This document shows positions 1 through 7,705 of a stretch of DNA of 12,978 nt, piece by piece. The DNA comes from Dehalococcoidia bacterium (lineage in GTDB: Bacteria; Chloroflexota; Dehalococcoidia; SZUA-161): NCBI GenBank assembly GCA_004376205.1, contig SOKG01000216.1, positions 1-12,978 of the forward strand, read 5' to 3'. The first letter of the stretch is position 1. Each line of letters opens with the position of its first letter. A model generated the notes under the pieces. That model was not told where the DNA came from. It did not search any database and saw nothing but the letters and a program-made list of their open reading frames with translations. The translations under genes and the position numbers were made by a program.

Positions 1-1268
1 TGGGCATGGCGGAGACGGCACAGCTTTTGGTTCAAATGATGCAGGAGTATGACATCAGTGCCCGGATTTTACCTGGCCCAGGTGGTGGATATCCCCTGAT
101 CTATGGCGAACTCAGCGGAGGGTCACCAACAACCCTCCTCTTCTACAATCACTACGATGTCCAACCTCCGGAGCCTCTGGAGCTGTGGAGCTCGCCTCCT
201 TTCGAGCCTACCCAGTACGAGGGAAACCTTCGCGCAAGGGGCGTATCCGACAACAAGGGTGATCTCGTTGCTCGATTGCTTGCTGTCAGGGCCTATCAAA
301 AGGTTCGCGGGAAGCCACCGATTTCGGTGAAGTTCCTCATCGAAGGAGAGGAAGAGATAGGCAGTCCCAATATCTCTGCCTTCGTGGAGCATAACCGCCA
401 GCTTCTAGAAGCCGACGCCTGTATTTGGGAGTCCGGTGGCGTCAACTGGAGGAACGAACCTGTTGTCAGCCTTGGTCTCAAGGGAATCCTCTATGTGCAG
501 CTTGAGGTGCGCGGTGCATCGCGAGACGTTCATTCATCGCTGGCTACAGTGGTCCCTAATCCTGCTTGGCGTCTGGTATGGGCTCTGTCCTCGCTCAAGG
601 ACTTGGAAGAGACTATTCATATAGATGGCTTCTATGATATGGTTTTGCCCCCAGGTCAACAGGAGATCGATGCCATCAACGCTATGCCGCTGGACGAAGA
701 GCAAACGAGACAGAGCCTGGGGCTGGAGGGGTTTGTTAAGGGAGTTGCAGGGTTCGATTATAAGTCACGCCACATCCTTGAGCCCACGTGCAATATTTGT
801 GGTCTTGATTCCGGCTACACAGGCCTTGGATCGAAAACGGTTCTCCCCTGTGTTGCCAAGGCCAAGCTCGATTTTCGTCTTGTGCCCAACCAGCGCCCGG
901 ATGATGTGCTGGCCAAGCTGAGGAGGCACCTCGATAGCCACGGCTTCAGCGACATTACCATCGCCCCTCAAATCGAGGGGGAGAATCCAGCCCGAACTCC
1001 GCTGGACGCGCCCTTTGTCGGCATAGTCTCCGCTGCGGCCAGGGAAGTCTATGGAGTCGAGCCTGTGATTGTGCCCTCGATGGCCGGCAGTGGCCCCATG
1101 TACTCTTTCACCGACACTCTGGGGCTGCCTACTGCTTTGATCGGGGTGACCTATCCCGACTCCAGACCACACGCCCCCGACGAGCACATCAGGCTTGCTG
1201 ATTTCATACAGGGCGCCAAGCACATAGCTGCCGTCCTGGAGCGAATGGCCTCGGGCTCAGCGTTTTGA
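1..1268 (+). CDS. M20-family metallopeptidase / dipeptidase (5' end cut off by window)
   Basis: This is a zinc-dependent exopeptidase or amidohydrolase of the M20 family (carnosinase/PepV/ArgE/DapE superfamily), expected to cleave dipeptides or acylated amino acids in the cytoplasm. Residues are numbered from the first visible ATG at position 6. Metal-site motifs are intact: NHYDVQP (His49, Asp51), RGVSDNKG (bridging Asp82), EGEEEIGS (Glu116 as general base, Glu117 as ligand) and a C-terminal RPHAPDEH (His389). DVHSS (His176) marks the start of the dimerisation/lid domain. The frame is open to the window edge, with a glycine codon just before the ATG. Family members carry roughly 30-40 further residues before this point, so the true start lies outside the window and the ATG at 6 is probably internal. 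The 3' end overlaps the convergent nucleotidyltransferase gene by 12 bp. Substrate cannot be assigned from sequence. Confidence 0.9.
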   Translation, partial: GMAETAQLLVQMMQEYDISARILPGPGGGYPLIYGELSGGSPTTLLFYNHYDVQPPEPLELWSSPPFEPTQYEGNLRARGVSDNKGDLVARLLAVRAYQKVRGKPPISVKFLIEGEEEIGSPNISAFVEHNRQLLEADACIWESGGVNWRNEPVVSLGLKGILYVQLEVRGASRDVHSSLATVVPNPAWRLVWALSSLKDLEETIHIDGFYDMVLPPGQQEIDAINAMPLDEEQTRQSLGLEGFVKGVAGFDYKSRHILEPTCNICGLDSGYTGLGSKTVLPCVAKAKLDFRLVPNQRPDDVLAKLRRHLDSHGFSDITIAPQIEGENPARTPLDAPFVGIVSAAAREVYGVEPVIVPSMAGSGPMYSFTDTLGLPTALIGVTYPDSRPHAPDEHIRLADFIQGAKHIAAVLERMASGSAF

Positions 1269-2510
1269 CTGGATAAGCCACTGGCGGACCAGGTCCCGTT
1301 CCCCTTTTTTGGTTGTTACCTTGCCATCCAGTCTTGCATCCCTGAGGGCTTGCAGCAACCATCCCAGCTTCTTGCCTGGCGGGACCCCCATCTGTTTCAG
1401 GTCGTCGCCGTCAAGAGAAGGAGCGACGAACCTCAAGTTGGACAGGTATAGCGCGAGCTGTTGCCTTATCAGCTCGGAATCCGTGGCCAGGGCGGCAGCC
1501 AGTACCGTCTGCAGGCGATGGCGCTCAAGCAAGCGGCAGATGTGACTCGAAAGCAGCTCTCGATCCTTCAAAGCCGGGAGAGCTTTCTTCAGGCCGGGGA
1601 TATCCTGTAACGTCCGTGCTTCTTCGCGACCGAACCTGAGACGCTGGATGAAAGTCTTGAGCTGTTCTTCATCAAGTCGCCACGCCAGAAGTGCCAGGTA
1701 AAGGCCGCTCTCGGGTCTCGCGTCAGGGCTTGTTTGACGAGCTCGCTCGTAGCGCTCGGCGAGCCAGCCGTTGCCCTCGAGAGACGGCAGCAGCTGTTGC
1801 AGCGCACCCAGCTCCTGAGCTCGATGAAGTGCTTTCTCCGGGTGGTCCTCTTTCAGAATGTGCTCCAGCTCATGGCGCAGCCGGTCTCCGCTCACCCTGT
1901 CCATCAAGACTACGTGGCGACGCAGCACGCTCTCGGTGTCTGGTTCCAGCCTGAATCCAAGCCGCTGTTCATACCTGATAGCACGCCAGATGCGGGTAGG
2001 GTCGTCCTTGAAGCTTCCCCGGTGTAGTACTCTGACAAAGCCTTGGTCGAGGTCGCCTTTTCCGCCGTGGGGGTCGACTAGTTCACCGAAGCGAGCAGGG
2101 TCCAGGTGGGCTGCCATAGCGTTTATCGTGAAGTCGCGCCTAAAGAGATCATCTTCGATTGTACCCGGCTTCACTGCGGGCAGTGCCCCTGGCTTGGCAT
2201 AGGTTTCGGACCTGGCGGTCACCAGATCGAGGCTGATTATCCCCTGACTGATGGTGGCGGTGCCGAAACGGGGATGGGTTAATACCTTACCGCCCCTGAG
2301 CTTGGCAAGGTGACGAGCCAGTGAAGGGGCATCGCCCTCTAGGACCAGGTCAAGGTCTAGGTTAGGCCGACCCAGGAACAGGTCTCGCACCGCTCCGCCG
2401 ACGAGGTATAGACTCTGACCCTTGTCGGCAGCAAGCTCTCCAGCGGCCCTGATGAGCTCCAGAAGCTGCTGGGGAAGGCATGCCTCTATGTCTCTGGCGA
2501 CGTTGCCCAA
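1257..2510 (-). CDS. cca: CCA tRNA nucleotidyltransferase / poly(A) polymerase family protein
   Basis: This class II nucleotidyltransferase is expected to add all or part of the 3'-CCA end to tRNAs without a nucleic-acid template. The N-terminal catalytic head shows LVGGAVRDLFLG followed by the metal-binding DLD (Asp52, Asp54). FRRDFTINAMA (Arg124, Arg125, Asp126) follows, and then DDPTRIWRAIRYEQRLGF (169 onward), the counterpart of the EDxxR nucleotide-selecting motif with Asp replacing the first Glu. The rest is the helical neck/body/tail. No HD phosphohydrolase domain is seen, and 417 aa is normal for the family. The start is TTG, read as Met, with GGGAGGGG just upstream as ribosome binding site and no in-frame ATG before the conserved core. 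Sequence alone cannot separate full CCA-adding from A-adding or CC-adding activity; a second copy elsewhere in the genome would suggest split activities. Confidence 0.88.
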   Translation of the reverse strand: MGNVARDIEACLPQQLLELIRAAGELAADKGQSLYLVGGAVRDLFLGRPNLDLDLVLEGDAPSLARHLAKLRGGKVLTHPRFGTATISQGIISLDLVTARSETYAKPGALPAVKPGTIEDDLFRRDFTINAMAAHLDPARFGELVDPHGGKGDLDQGFVRVLHRGSFKDDPTRIWRAIRYEQRLGFRLEPDTESVLRRHVVLMDRVSGDRLRHELEHILKEDHPEKALHRAQELGALQQLLPSLEGNGWLAERYERARQTSPDARPESGLYLALLAWRLDEEQLKTFIQRLRFGREEARTLQDIPGLKKALPALKDRELLSSHICRLLERHRLQTVLAAALATDSELIRQQLALYLSNLRFVAPSLDGDDLKQMGVPPGKKLGWLLQALRDARLDGKVTTKKGERDLVRQWLIQSKR

Positions 2511-2530
2511 AGTCCCCTCCCTGCGCTTTT

Positions 2531-2559
2531 ATTATAGCAGGGGCCCTCCACCATGGAAA
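2531..2559 (-). promoter_or_regulatory. Candidate promoter for cca
   Basis: On the minus strand there is a perfect extended -10, TGCTATAAT (TATAAT at 2531-2536). At 17-bp spacing lies a weak -35, TTTCCA (2554-2559, four of six consensus bases). Transcription would begin near 2524, leaving a leader of only about 14 nt that contains the GGGAGGGG ribosome binding site before the TTG start. The gene therefore probably does not rely only on read-through from the upstream repair genes. Inferred from sequence only. Confidence 0.55.
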
Positions 2560-2663
2560 CCGAAGGAACTTCCGAGCGGGGCGGGACGAGGAAGCACGGC
2601 AGGATTTGGACTTCAGCGAATAATGATTCCACTTGGCTTCCGAGCAGGATTCGAACTTTCAGG

Positions 2664-2747
2664 CTAGAGATACTCCTTCACCCTCCGGCCTTGGGCATGG
2701 CGGTCTTCCGGCGCACCTTCAGGTGGTAGGAGAGGGCGAAGCGGTGC
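2664..2747 (-). pseudogene. Remnant of a duplicated uvrC 3' end (internally deleted, frameshifted)
   Basis: Positions 2696-2747 match 3733-3784 inside the intact uvrC at 50 of 52 bases. They encode HRFALSYHLKVRRKTAM, the block holding the catalytic His of the UvrC 3'-side nuclease domain. Positions 2664-2685 match the end of uvrC (3571-3592) at 19 of 22 bases, including the stop codon (RVKEYL then TAG, versus RVKEYI then TAG). The two blocks have the same order and strand, but about 140 bp between them (the helix-hairpin-helix part) is replaced by 10 bp and the reading frame is broken; the first block runs into TGA after five residues. The remnant begins about 20 bp downstream of the xth stop. 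The function is presumably lost; a role as a recombination scar or RNA element cannot be excluded. Confidence 0.8.
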
Positions 2748-2767
2748 ACCAATCTTATCCAGTCTGG

Positions 2768-3544
2768 CTACGGCGTCTTCAGAATGATTCCTATGGGGCA
2801 GTGGTCGGAGCCCATCACTTCGGGCATAATGAACGCCTTGGAAACCGATGGCAGCAGGTTCTCTGTTACAAAGAAGTAGTCAATTCTCCAGCCGATGTTT
2901 CTCTCTCTGGCCCGTGTCTTGAGATCCCACCATGTATATTGATGTGGTTCCTTGTTGAAGTGGCGGAATGTGTCAACATAACCATGGGCAACAAATTTGT
3001 CTATCCATTCCCTCTCCAGGGGTAGAAATCCCGAGACTTTTTCGTTCTCTTTCGGTCTGGCTAAGTCCATTTCCTTATGGGCAGTATTGAAATCGCCGCA
3101 GATGACAAGCTTCTTATCCTGTGCCTTCAACGACTCCGTAAACCCAAGGAAGGCATCGTAGAAATCCATCTTGTATTTCAATCTGGTGGCATTCCTCTTT
3201 CCGTTGGGGAAATATACGTTGAACAGAACGAATTCAGGGTGTTCCGTGATTATCGCCCTTGCTTCCACGTCGAACTTTTCAATACCGAATCCCTCTTCAA
3301 CTCTGAGTGGCTCTGCTTTAGTCAAAGTGGCAACCCCGGCATAGCCCTTCGTCTCCGGGTAATTCCAGTATGCATGGTAACCGTGCGGTTCTCTCAGGTC
3401 TTCGTCAAGCTGTTCGGGGTGTGCTTTCGTCTCCTGAAGACAGATAATGTCTGGAGACTCTCCATAGAGCCATTCCAGGAAACCTTTCCTCCCCGCTGCT
3501 CTGATTCCATTGACATTCCAGCACAGTATCTTGGTCTCTTTCAT
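2768..3544 (-). CDS. xth: Exodeoxyribonuclease III / AP endonuclease
   Basis: This is a Mg-dependent base-excision-repair nuclease of the EEP (exonuclease-endonuclease-phosphatase) fold. It incises DNA 5' to abasic sites and removes 3'-blocking groups. All hallmark motifs of the Xth/ExoA family are present: WNVNGIRA (Asn10, Asn12), LQETK (Glu38), NVYFPNG (Tyr111), GDFNTAH (Asp151, Asn153), WRIDYF (Asp222) and GSDHCP (Asp247, His248). The length of 258 aa is standard and no extra domains are seen. The ATG start is preceded by AAAGGGTG, a moderate ribosome binding site. It lies 26 bp after the uvrC stop on the same strand, so it is probably co-transcribed with uvrC and rel. Whether exonuclease or AP-endonuclease activity dominates cannot be read from sequence. 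Confidence 0.95.
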   Translation of the reverse strand: MKETKILCWNVNGIRAAGRKGFLEWLYGESPDIICLQETKAHPEQLDEDLREPHGYHAYWNYPETKGYAGVATLTKAEPLRVEEGFGIEKFDVEARAIITEHPEFVLFNVYFPNGKRNATRLKYKMDFYDAFLGFTESLKAQDKKLVICGDFNTAHKEMDLARPKENEKVSGFLPLEREWIDKFVAHGYVDTFRHFNKEPHQYTWWDLKTRARERNIGWRIDYFFVTENLLPSVSKAFIMPEVMGSDHCPIGIILKTP

Positions 3545-3570
3545 GGCACCCTTTCTTAGTCTCCGGGAAC

Positions 3571-5388
3571 CTATATGTACTCCTTCACCCTCTCTGCCAG
3601 TGGCCTGGTCATACCCGGCACTGCCGCAAGCTCTTTCACGGAAGCCTCTTTGATTCCCCTAACGGAGCCGAACCGCTTGAGCAGGGCGCGCCTGCGCTTG
3701 GGTCCGATGCCGGGCACCTCCAGAGCCGAGCTCATGGCGGTCTTGCGGCGCACCTTCAAGTGGTAGGAGAGGGCGAAGCGGTGCGCCTCGTCGCGGATAC
3801 GCTGCAGCAGGTAAAGCGCCTGGGAGTCGCGGGGCAGGATGAGGGGCTCTGCTGCCCCTGGCAGGAAGACCTCTTCGTTCTCCTTGGCCAGAGAGGCAAA
3901 AGGAACGAAATCGATCCCAAGCTCCTGTGCAACCTCCAGGGCGGAGGTCAGATGCCCCTTACCACCGTCGATCAGCACCAGGTCTGGCATCACTGCCCAT
4001 GAGCTGCCGTCTTCCGCCCTTGTTCGTTTGAAGCGCCGCCTGAGTATTTCTTGCATCATGGCATAGTCATCGATGCTGGCCACAGTCTTTATCCTGAAGC
4101 GGCGATAGTTCGAAGGCTTGGGGCGGCCGTTTTCAAAGACCACCATACTGCCCACGGCGGAGGTGCCCCTAATGTCCGATATATCATAGCATTCCACCCT
4201 TTTAGGCAACCTGGGCAGGTGAAGCTGCTCCTCAAGTTCCCTGAGGGCAGCAGCGGTTTTCCCGCTGTCGGCCAGCCATTTGGCCCTCATCTGCCCCAGC
4301 ACCTGAGCGGCGTTCTCGGCCACCATATCCACCAATTTCTTCTTCTCTCCCCTATGGGGCACCTTGAGTCTGAGCTTGCCTTCGCGTAGGCTCTGCAGCC
4401 ATGATGAGATGACCGGCATATCCTGAGGCTCGGTCTGGAGCAGTATTTGGGGGGGTATGTAGGGGGCTGAGCCATAGAACTGCTGGATGAAGCTGGCCGT
4501 GATCTGGCTTGGGTTCTCGTCCTGTGTTCCCTCCAGGATGAAGTGCTCCCTCCCAATGAGCTTGCCACCGCGAATGAAGAATATCTGTACACAAGCCTCG
4601 TTCCTTTCCCTGGCGAAGGCGATTACATCCTCATCGTCTCTGGTAGTGGAGGTGACCTTCTGTCTCTCGGTGACATTCTCCACAGCCTGAAGCTGGTTGC
4701 GTAAGAAAGCAGCTTTTTCAAACTCCAGCGTGGCAGCAGCCTCGTCCATCTTCCGTCGCAAGTCGCGAACCACTGCCTCCTGTTTACCTTTCAGGAAGAG
4801 GATTACCTGCTCTATGATCTCGCGATATTCCGCCTTTGTTATCTCAGCGCTGCAGGCTCCAACGCAGCGATTAATATAGAAATCGAAGCAAGGGCGAGCC
4901 TTCTTGCCTGTAATTACCCATCTAGGGGAGCAATAGTGAAACAGCTTTTTCAGGAGATTGAGGGTTCTGTGCACCGACCCGGCGCTGGCAAAAGGCCCGA
5001 AGTAGCGTCCGCCGTCATCTTCAAAGCGTCTGGTGAGGAACACGCGGGGCCATTCCTCGTTAACACTAACCTTGATATAGGGGTAGCTCTTGTCATCCTT
5101 GAGCCTGACGTTATAGCGAGGACGGTGTTTCTTGATCAGGTTGCATTCCAGAATAATCGCTTCCTGTTCGGAATCAGTGACGATGAAATCGAGGTCTCGC
5201 GCCCTGGCTATCATCTTGTGAAGCTTGGGCGCAAGCGTACGCGGAGTGCTGAAGTAGGACCTTACCCGGTGGCGCAGGCTAGCTGCCTTGCCCACGTAGA
5301 GCACCTTCCCCACGCCATCCCTAAGCAGATAGACCCCGGGCTTTGTCGGCAGCGCCTTTAGCTGTTCCTCGAAGTGACCCTGTTCCAC
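3571..5388 (-). CDS. uvrC: Excinuclease ABC subunit C (UvrC)
   Basis: UvrC is the dual-incision nuclease of nucleotide excision repair, acting with UvrA and UvrB. The GIY-YIG domain spans about residues 14-95 (GVY at 18-20, YVG at 31-33, Glu81), making the 3' incision. Cysteines 153, 167, 175 and 179 match the spacing of the proposed Fe-S-binding cysteines of other UvrC proteins. A UVR domain that binds UvrB lies at about 205-240. The RNase H-like domain making the 5' incision has Asp402 (YDISDIRG), Asp474 (LIDGGKG) and His536 (RDEAHRFAL). Tandem helix-hairpin-helix motifs fill 555-605. The length of 605 aa is typical. The start is GTG, 10 bp after the rel stop; AGGTGA, made partly from the end of rel, is its ribosome binding site, suggesting translational coupling. 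A degraded copy of the 3' end lies downstream of xth. Confidence 0.96.
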   Translation of the reverse strand: MEQGHFEEQLKALPTKPGVYLLRDGVGKVLYVGKAASLRHRVRSYFSTPRTLAPKLHKMIARARDLDFIVTDSEQEAIILECNLIKKHRPRYNVRLKDDKSYPYIKVSVNEEWPRVFLTRRFEDDGGRYFGPFASAGSVHRTLNLLKKLFHYCSPRWVITGKKARPCFDFYINRCVGACSAEITKAEYREIIEQVILFLKGKQEAVVRDLRRKMDEAAATLEFEKAAFLRNQLQAVENVTERQKVTSTTRDDEDVIAFARERNEACVQIFFIRGGKLIGREHFILEGTQDENPSQITASFIQQFYGSAPYIPPQILLQTEPQDMPVISSWLQSLREGKLRLKVPHRGEKKKLVDMVAENAAQVLGQMRAKWLADSGKTAAALRELEEQLHLPRLPKRVECYDISDIRGTSAVGSMVVFENGRPKPSNYRRFRIKTVASIDDYAMMQEILRRRFKRTRAEDGSSWAVMPDLVLIDGGKGHLTSALEVAQELGIDFVPFASLAKENEEVFLPGAAEPLILPRDSQALYLLQRIRDEAHRFALSYHLKVRRKTAMSSALEVPGIGPKRRRALLKRFGSVRGIKEASVKELAAVPGMTRPLAERVKEYI

Positions 5389-5398
5389 CGAAGATATC

Positions 5399-7570
5399 TC
5401 ACCTGCCCTCGTGCTCGCCCTCCGAAACTCGAGTCACATTGATAACACCAGGTACACCTTCTAGCTTAGAGAACAGCCGACTGAGTTGTCCGATAGTGCT
5501 GACATCCAGGGTGAGGGAAATGGAGAGTGTCTCGTCACTCTGGTCATCGAGCGAAGCCGCAGCTATGTTTATCTTCTCATCTGAGACGAGAGAGGTAACA
5601 TCTCGCAGCAGTCCTACCCGATCCCAAGCCTCGACGCGAATAGTGACAGGGAAAGAAAGACCCGACTTCCCCCATGTTACCTTGACCAGCCTCTCCTTTT
5701 CATCTTCGCTGAGTATGTTGGGACAGTCCTTGCGGTGGATGGTCACCCCTCGGGTGCGGGTAACGAAGCCGATGATTTCGTCACCGGGCACTGGCTGGCA
5801 ACAAGGGGCGATGTGGGTCAACAAGTCGCCAGCACCTAGCACCTGAACTGGCGAGGACGCTTTTGGCTTGGGTGGAGCCGCTGCTGGTGGTGCCTGGGTT
5901 CGCTCATCAGGGGCGGCTATCTTCAAGGCGATTAGGTGAGCGCTGATGTCGCCACAGCCAATAGCAGCCAGGAAATCATCCACCCCATCGTACTTGAAGA
6001 GTCCGGCAATCCTCTCACGGTCGGCAAAGCCTATCCCCAGGCGTCGCAGTTCCTTTTCCAGAATTATCCTGCCTCTTTCGATATTCTCTGCCTTCTCCTG
6101 ACGGCGAAACCACTGCCTGATCTTCTCGCGAGCATGATGGGTCTTAATGTAGCCCAGGTTGGGATTAAGCCAATCGAGGCTGGGACCGCGATCCGACTTA
6201 GTGGCCATGATCTCAACGGTATCCCCATTGTGAAGTTCGTAATCTAGTGAAACCATTCTGCCGTTTACCTTGGCTCCGATACAACGATGCCCCAGGTTGG
6301 TATGAATACGATAGGCGAAATCGAGGGGGGTTGCGCCTCTGGGTAGCTCCTTTACCTCGCCCTTGGGGGTATAAACGAAAACCTGGTCCTGAAAGATGTC
6401 GGTCTTAATGGACTCGATGAACGCTGTCCCGCTCAGTTCACGCTGCCACTCCATAAGCTGCCTGAGCCAGGTTATCTTTTCTTCGAACTCTATATCCTTC
6501 TTTGCTCCTTCCTTGTACCTCCAGTGAGCGGCTATTCCGTATTCGGCTAGACGGTGCATACGATGGGTGCGGATCTGGACCTCCAGCGGTCTGGCATCAA
6601 GGCACATCACTGTGTTGTGTAGCCCTTGATACCTATTCTCCTTAGGATTGGCAATGAAATCATCGAATTGCCCAGGAATGGGATGCCACAGGCTGTGGAC
6701 AACTCCCAGAGCGCTATAGCAGTCAGGGTTACTGTCTACAAATACGCGGAGCGCCAGCAGATCATGGATATCGCTGAACTCCTTTCCCTGAGCGGCATAT
6801 CTCTCCATCTTAGTGTGTACACTATAGATGCTCTTTGGCCTCCCAGTGACCTCTGCCTTAATACCTGCTTTATCAAGCTCCTCCTTGAGGATTCGGCTCA
6901 CACGGGCTATGTAGCGCTCCCGAGTTAGTCTGCGAGCGGCGATCAGTCTAGCGATCTGGCGATAGGTATCCGGCTGCAGATAGCGGAAGGACAGGTCTTC
7001 TAGCTGCCACTTCATCTGCCAGATTCCCAGGCGGTGGGCAAGGGGGGCATAGATCTCCATCGTCTCCTTAGCTATCTTCTGCTGCTTCTCTGGGGCGAGT
7101 GGTTTGAGGGTGCGCATGTTGTGTAACCTATCGGCCAGCTTAATGATCACCACTCGGATGTCCTCGGCTGTGACCACGAACATCTTGCGCAGGCTTTCCA
7201 CTTGGGCTTCGCTCTCAACGATTTTATCAAGCCCCCCCTGTTGGAGTTGTGATGAGATCTTGTCCAGCCTGGTCATACCCTCGACCAGCTTTTTCACCTC
7301 AGGCCCGAATCGATTCTCAATGTCAGTGAAGGGGACACCACAGTCCTCAGTAACATCGTGGAGTAAGGCGGCGGCAAGGGAGATCTCATCGAGGTTGAGT
7401 TCAGCAACGATCACTGCTGTCTCCACCGGATGACTTATATATGGTTCCCCCGACTGGCGACGCTGGTTGGCATGCGCATCCAGTGCGAAGTGGTAAGCAT
7501 CCTCCACAAACGCCACCTTATCCTTTGGCAGATACTCTCTTATCTTGTCTACAAGGGGCTTTATATCCAT
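5399..7570 (-). CDS. rel: RelA/SpoT-family (p)ppGpp synthetase/hydrolase
   Basis: This long RSH enzyme makes and probably degrades the alarmone (p)ppGpp. The N-terminal HD hydrolase domain retains SHP (His47), HDVTED (His71, Asp72, Glu75, Asp76) and KLADRLHNMRT (Asp147), so hydrolysis looks intact. The synthetase domain has GRPKSIYSVHTKM (243-255), DIHDLLALRV, ENRYQGLH and EVQIRTHRMHRLAEYG. A TGS domain spans about 394-455 and an Ala/Pro-rich linker 553-577. A zinc-finger-like region has Cys590, Cys591, His612 and Cys616. An ACT domain fills about 640-715. The length of 723 aa fits bifunctional Rel. The motif that is usually RxKD in bifunctional enzymes and ExDD in synthetase-only RelA reads QFDD (301-304), an intermediate form. 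The ATG is preceded by GAAGGTG. It appears to head a rel-uvrC-xth unit and diverges from hisS. Confidence 0.95.
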   Translation of the reverse strand: MDIKPLVDKIREYLPKDKVAFVEDAYHFALDAHANQRRQSGEPYISHPVETAVIVAELNLDEISLAAALLHDVTEDCGVPFTDIENRFGPEVKKLVEGMTRLDKISSQLQQGGLDKIVESEAQVESLRKMFVVTAEDIRVVIIKLADRLHNMRTLKPLAPEKQQKIAKETMEIYAPLAHRLGIWQMKWQLEDLSFRYLQPDTYRQIARLIAARRLTRERYIARVSRILKEELDKAGIKAEVTGRPKSIYSVHTKMERYAAQGKEFSDIHDLLALRVFVDSNPDCYSALGVVHSLWHPIPGQFDDFIANPKENRYQGLHNTVMCLDARPLEVQIRTHRMHRLAEYGIAAHWRYKEGAKKDIEFEEKITWLRQLMEWQRELSGTAFIESIKTDIFQDQVFVYTPKGEVKELPRGATPLDFAYRIHTNLGHRCIGAKVNGRMVSLDYELHNGDTVEIMATKSDRGPSLDWLNPNLGYIKTHHAREKIRQWFRRQEKAENIERGRIILEKELRRLGIGFADRERIAGLFKYDGVDDFLAAIGCGDISAHLIALKIAAPDERTQAPPAAAPPKPKASSPVQVLGAGDLLTHIAPCCQPVPGDEIIGFVTRTRGVTIHRKDCPNILSEDEKERLVKVTWGKSGLSFPVTIRVEAWDRVGLLRDVTSLVSDEKINIAAASLDDQSDETLSISLTLDVSTIGQLSRLFSKLEGVPGVINVTRVSEGEHEGR

Positions 7571-7598
7571 GGACGCACCTTCACAAGCTCTACTCTAA

Positions 7599-7627
7599 AG
7601 TATATTCCAAGGGTGCCTCAGATGCAA
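7599..7627 (-). promoter_or_regulatory. Candidate promoter for rel-uvrC-xth
   Basis: On the minus strand, TATACT (7599-7604) lies 17 bp from TTGCAT (7622-7627), fitting a housekeeping sigma-70/SigA-type promoter with a moderate -35. Transcription would start near 7592, about 22 nt before the rel ATG, with GAAGGTG in the leader. Its -35 lies 5 bp from the -35 of the opposite promoter. Confidence 0.5.
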
Positions 7628-7632
7628 TCTCC

Positions 7633-7661
7633 TTTACAAACAACTTACGATGCTGTATTCT
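7633..7661 (+). promoter_or_regulatory. Candidate promoter for hisS
   Basis: TTTACA (7633-7638) and TATTCT (7656-7661) are separated by 17 bp, a good match to a housekeeping promoter. Transcription would start near 7668, leaving a leader of about 38 nt that contains the AGAGGGGG ribosome binding site. No T-box-type leader (long stems, specifier loop, terminator) fits in so short a leader. Confidence 0.5.
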
Positions 7662-7705
7662 GCTAGACGAAAGAGAACTGGGACATTGGCAGAGGGGGTC
7701 TTTTC

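Noticed and set aside
765..1223. 152-codon open frame antisense to the M20 gene
   Set aside because: It lies wholly inside a well-conserved gene, has no recognisable domain and no ribosome binding site; a shadow of codon bias.
2636..2665. tRNA-like T-loop string (GTTCGAATCCTGC on the minus strand)
   Set aside because: The five bases on either side of TTCGAAT do not pair (GAAAG versus CCTGC), and no anticodon or acceptor stem can be built around it.
2754..2764. 11-base match (CTTATCCAGTC) to the end of cca at 1267-1277 on the opposite strand
   Set aside because: Matches of this length are expected many times by chance in 13 kb; unlike the 52-bp uvrC match it has no supporting second block.
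3077..3559. 160-codon open frame antisense to xth
   Set aside because: Entirely covered by a gene with all catalytic motifs intact; no family resemblance of its own.
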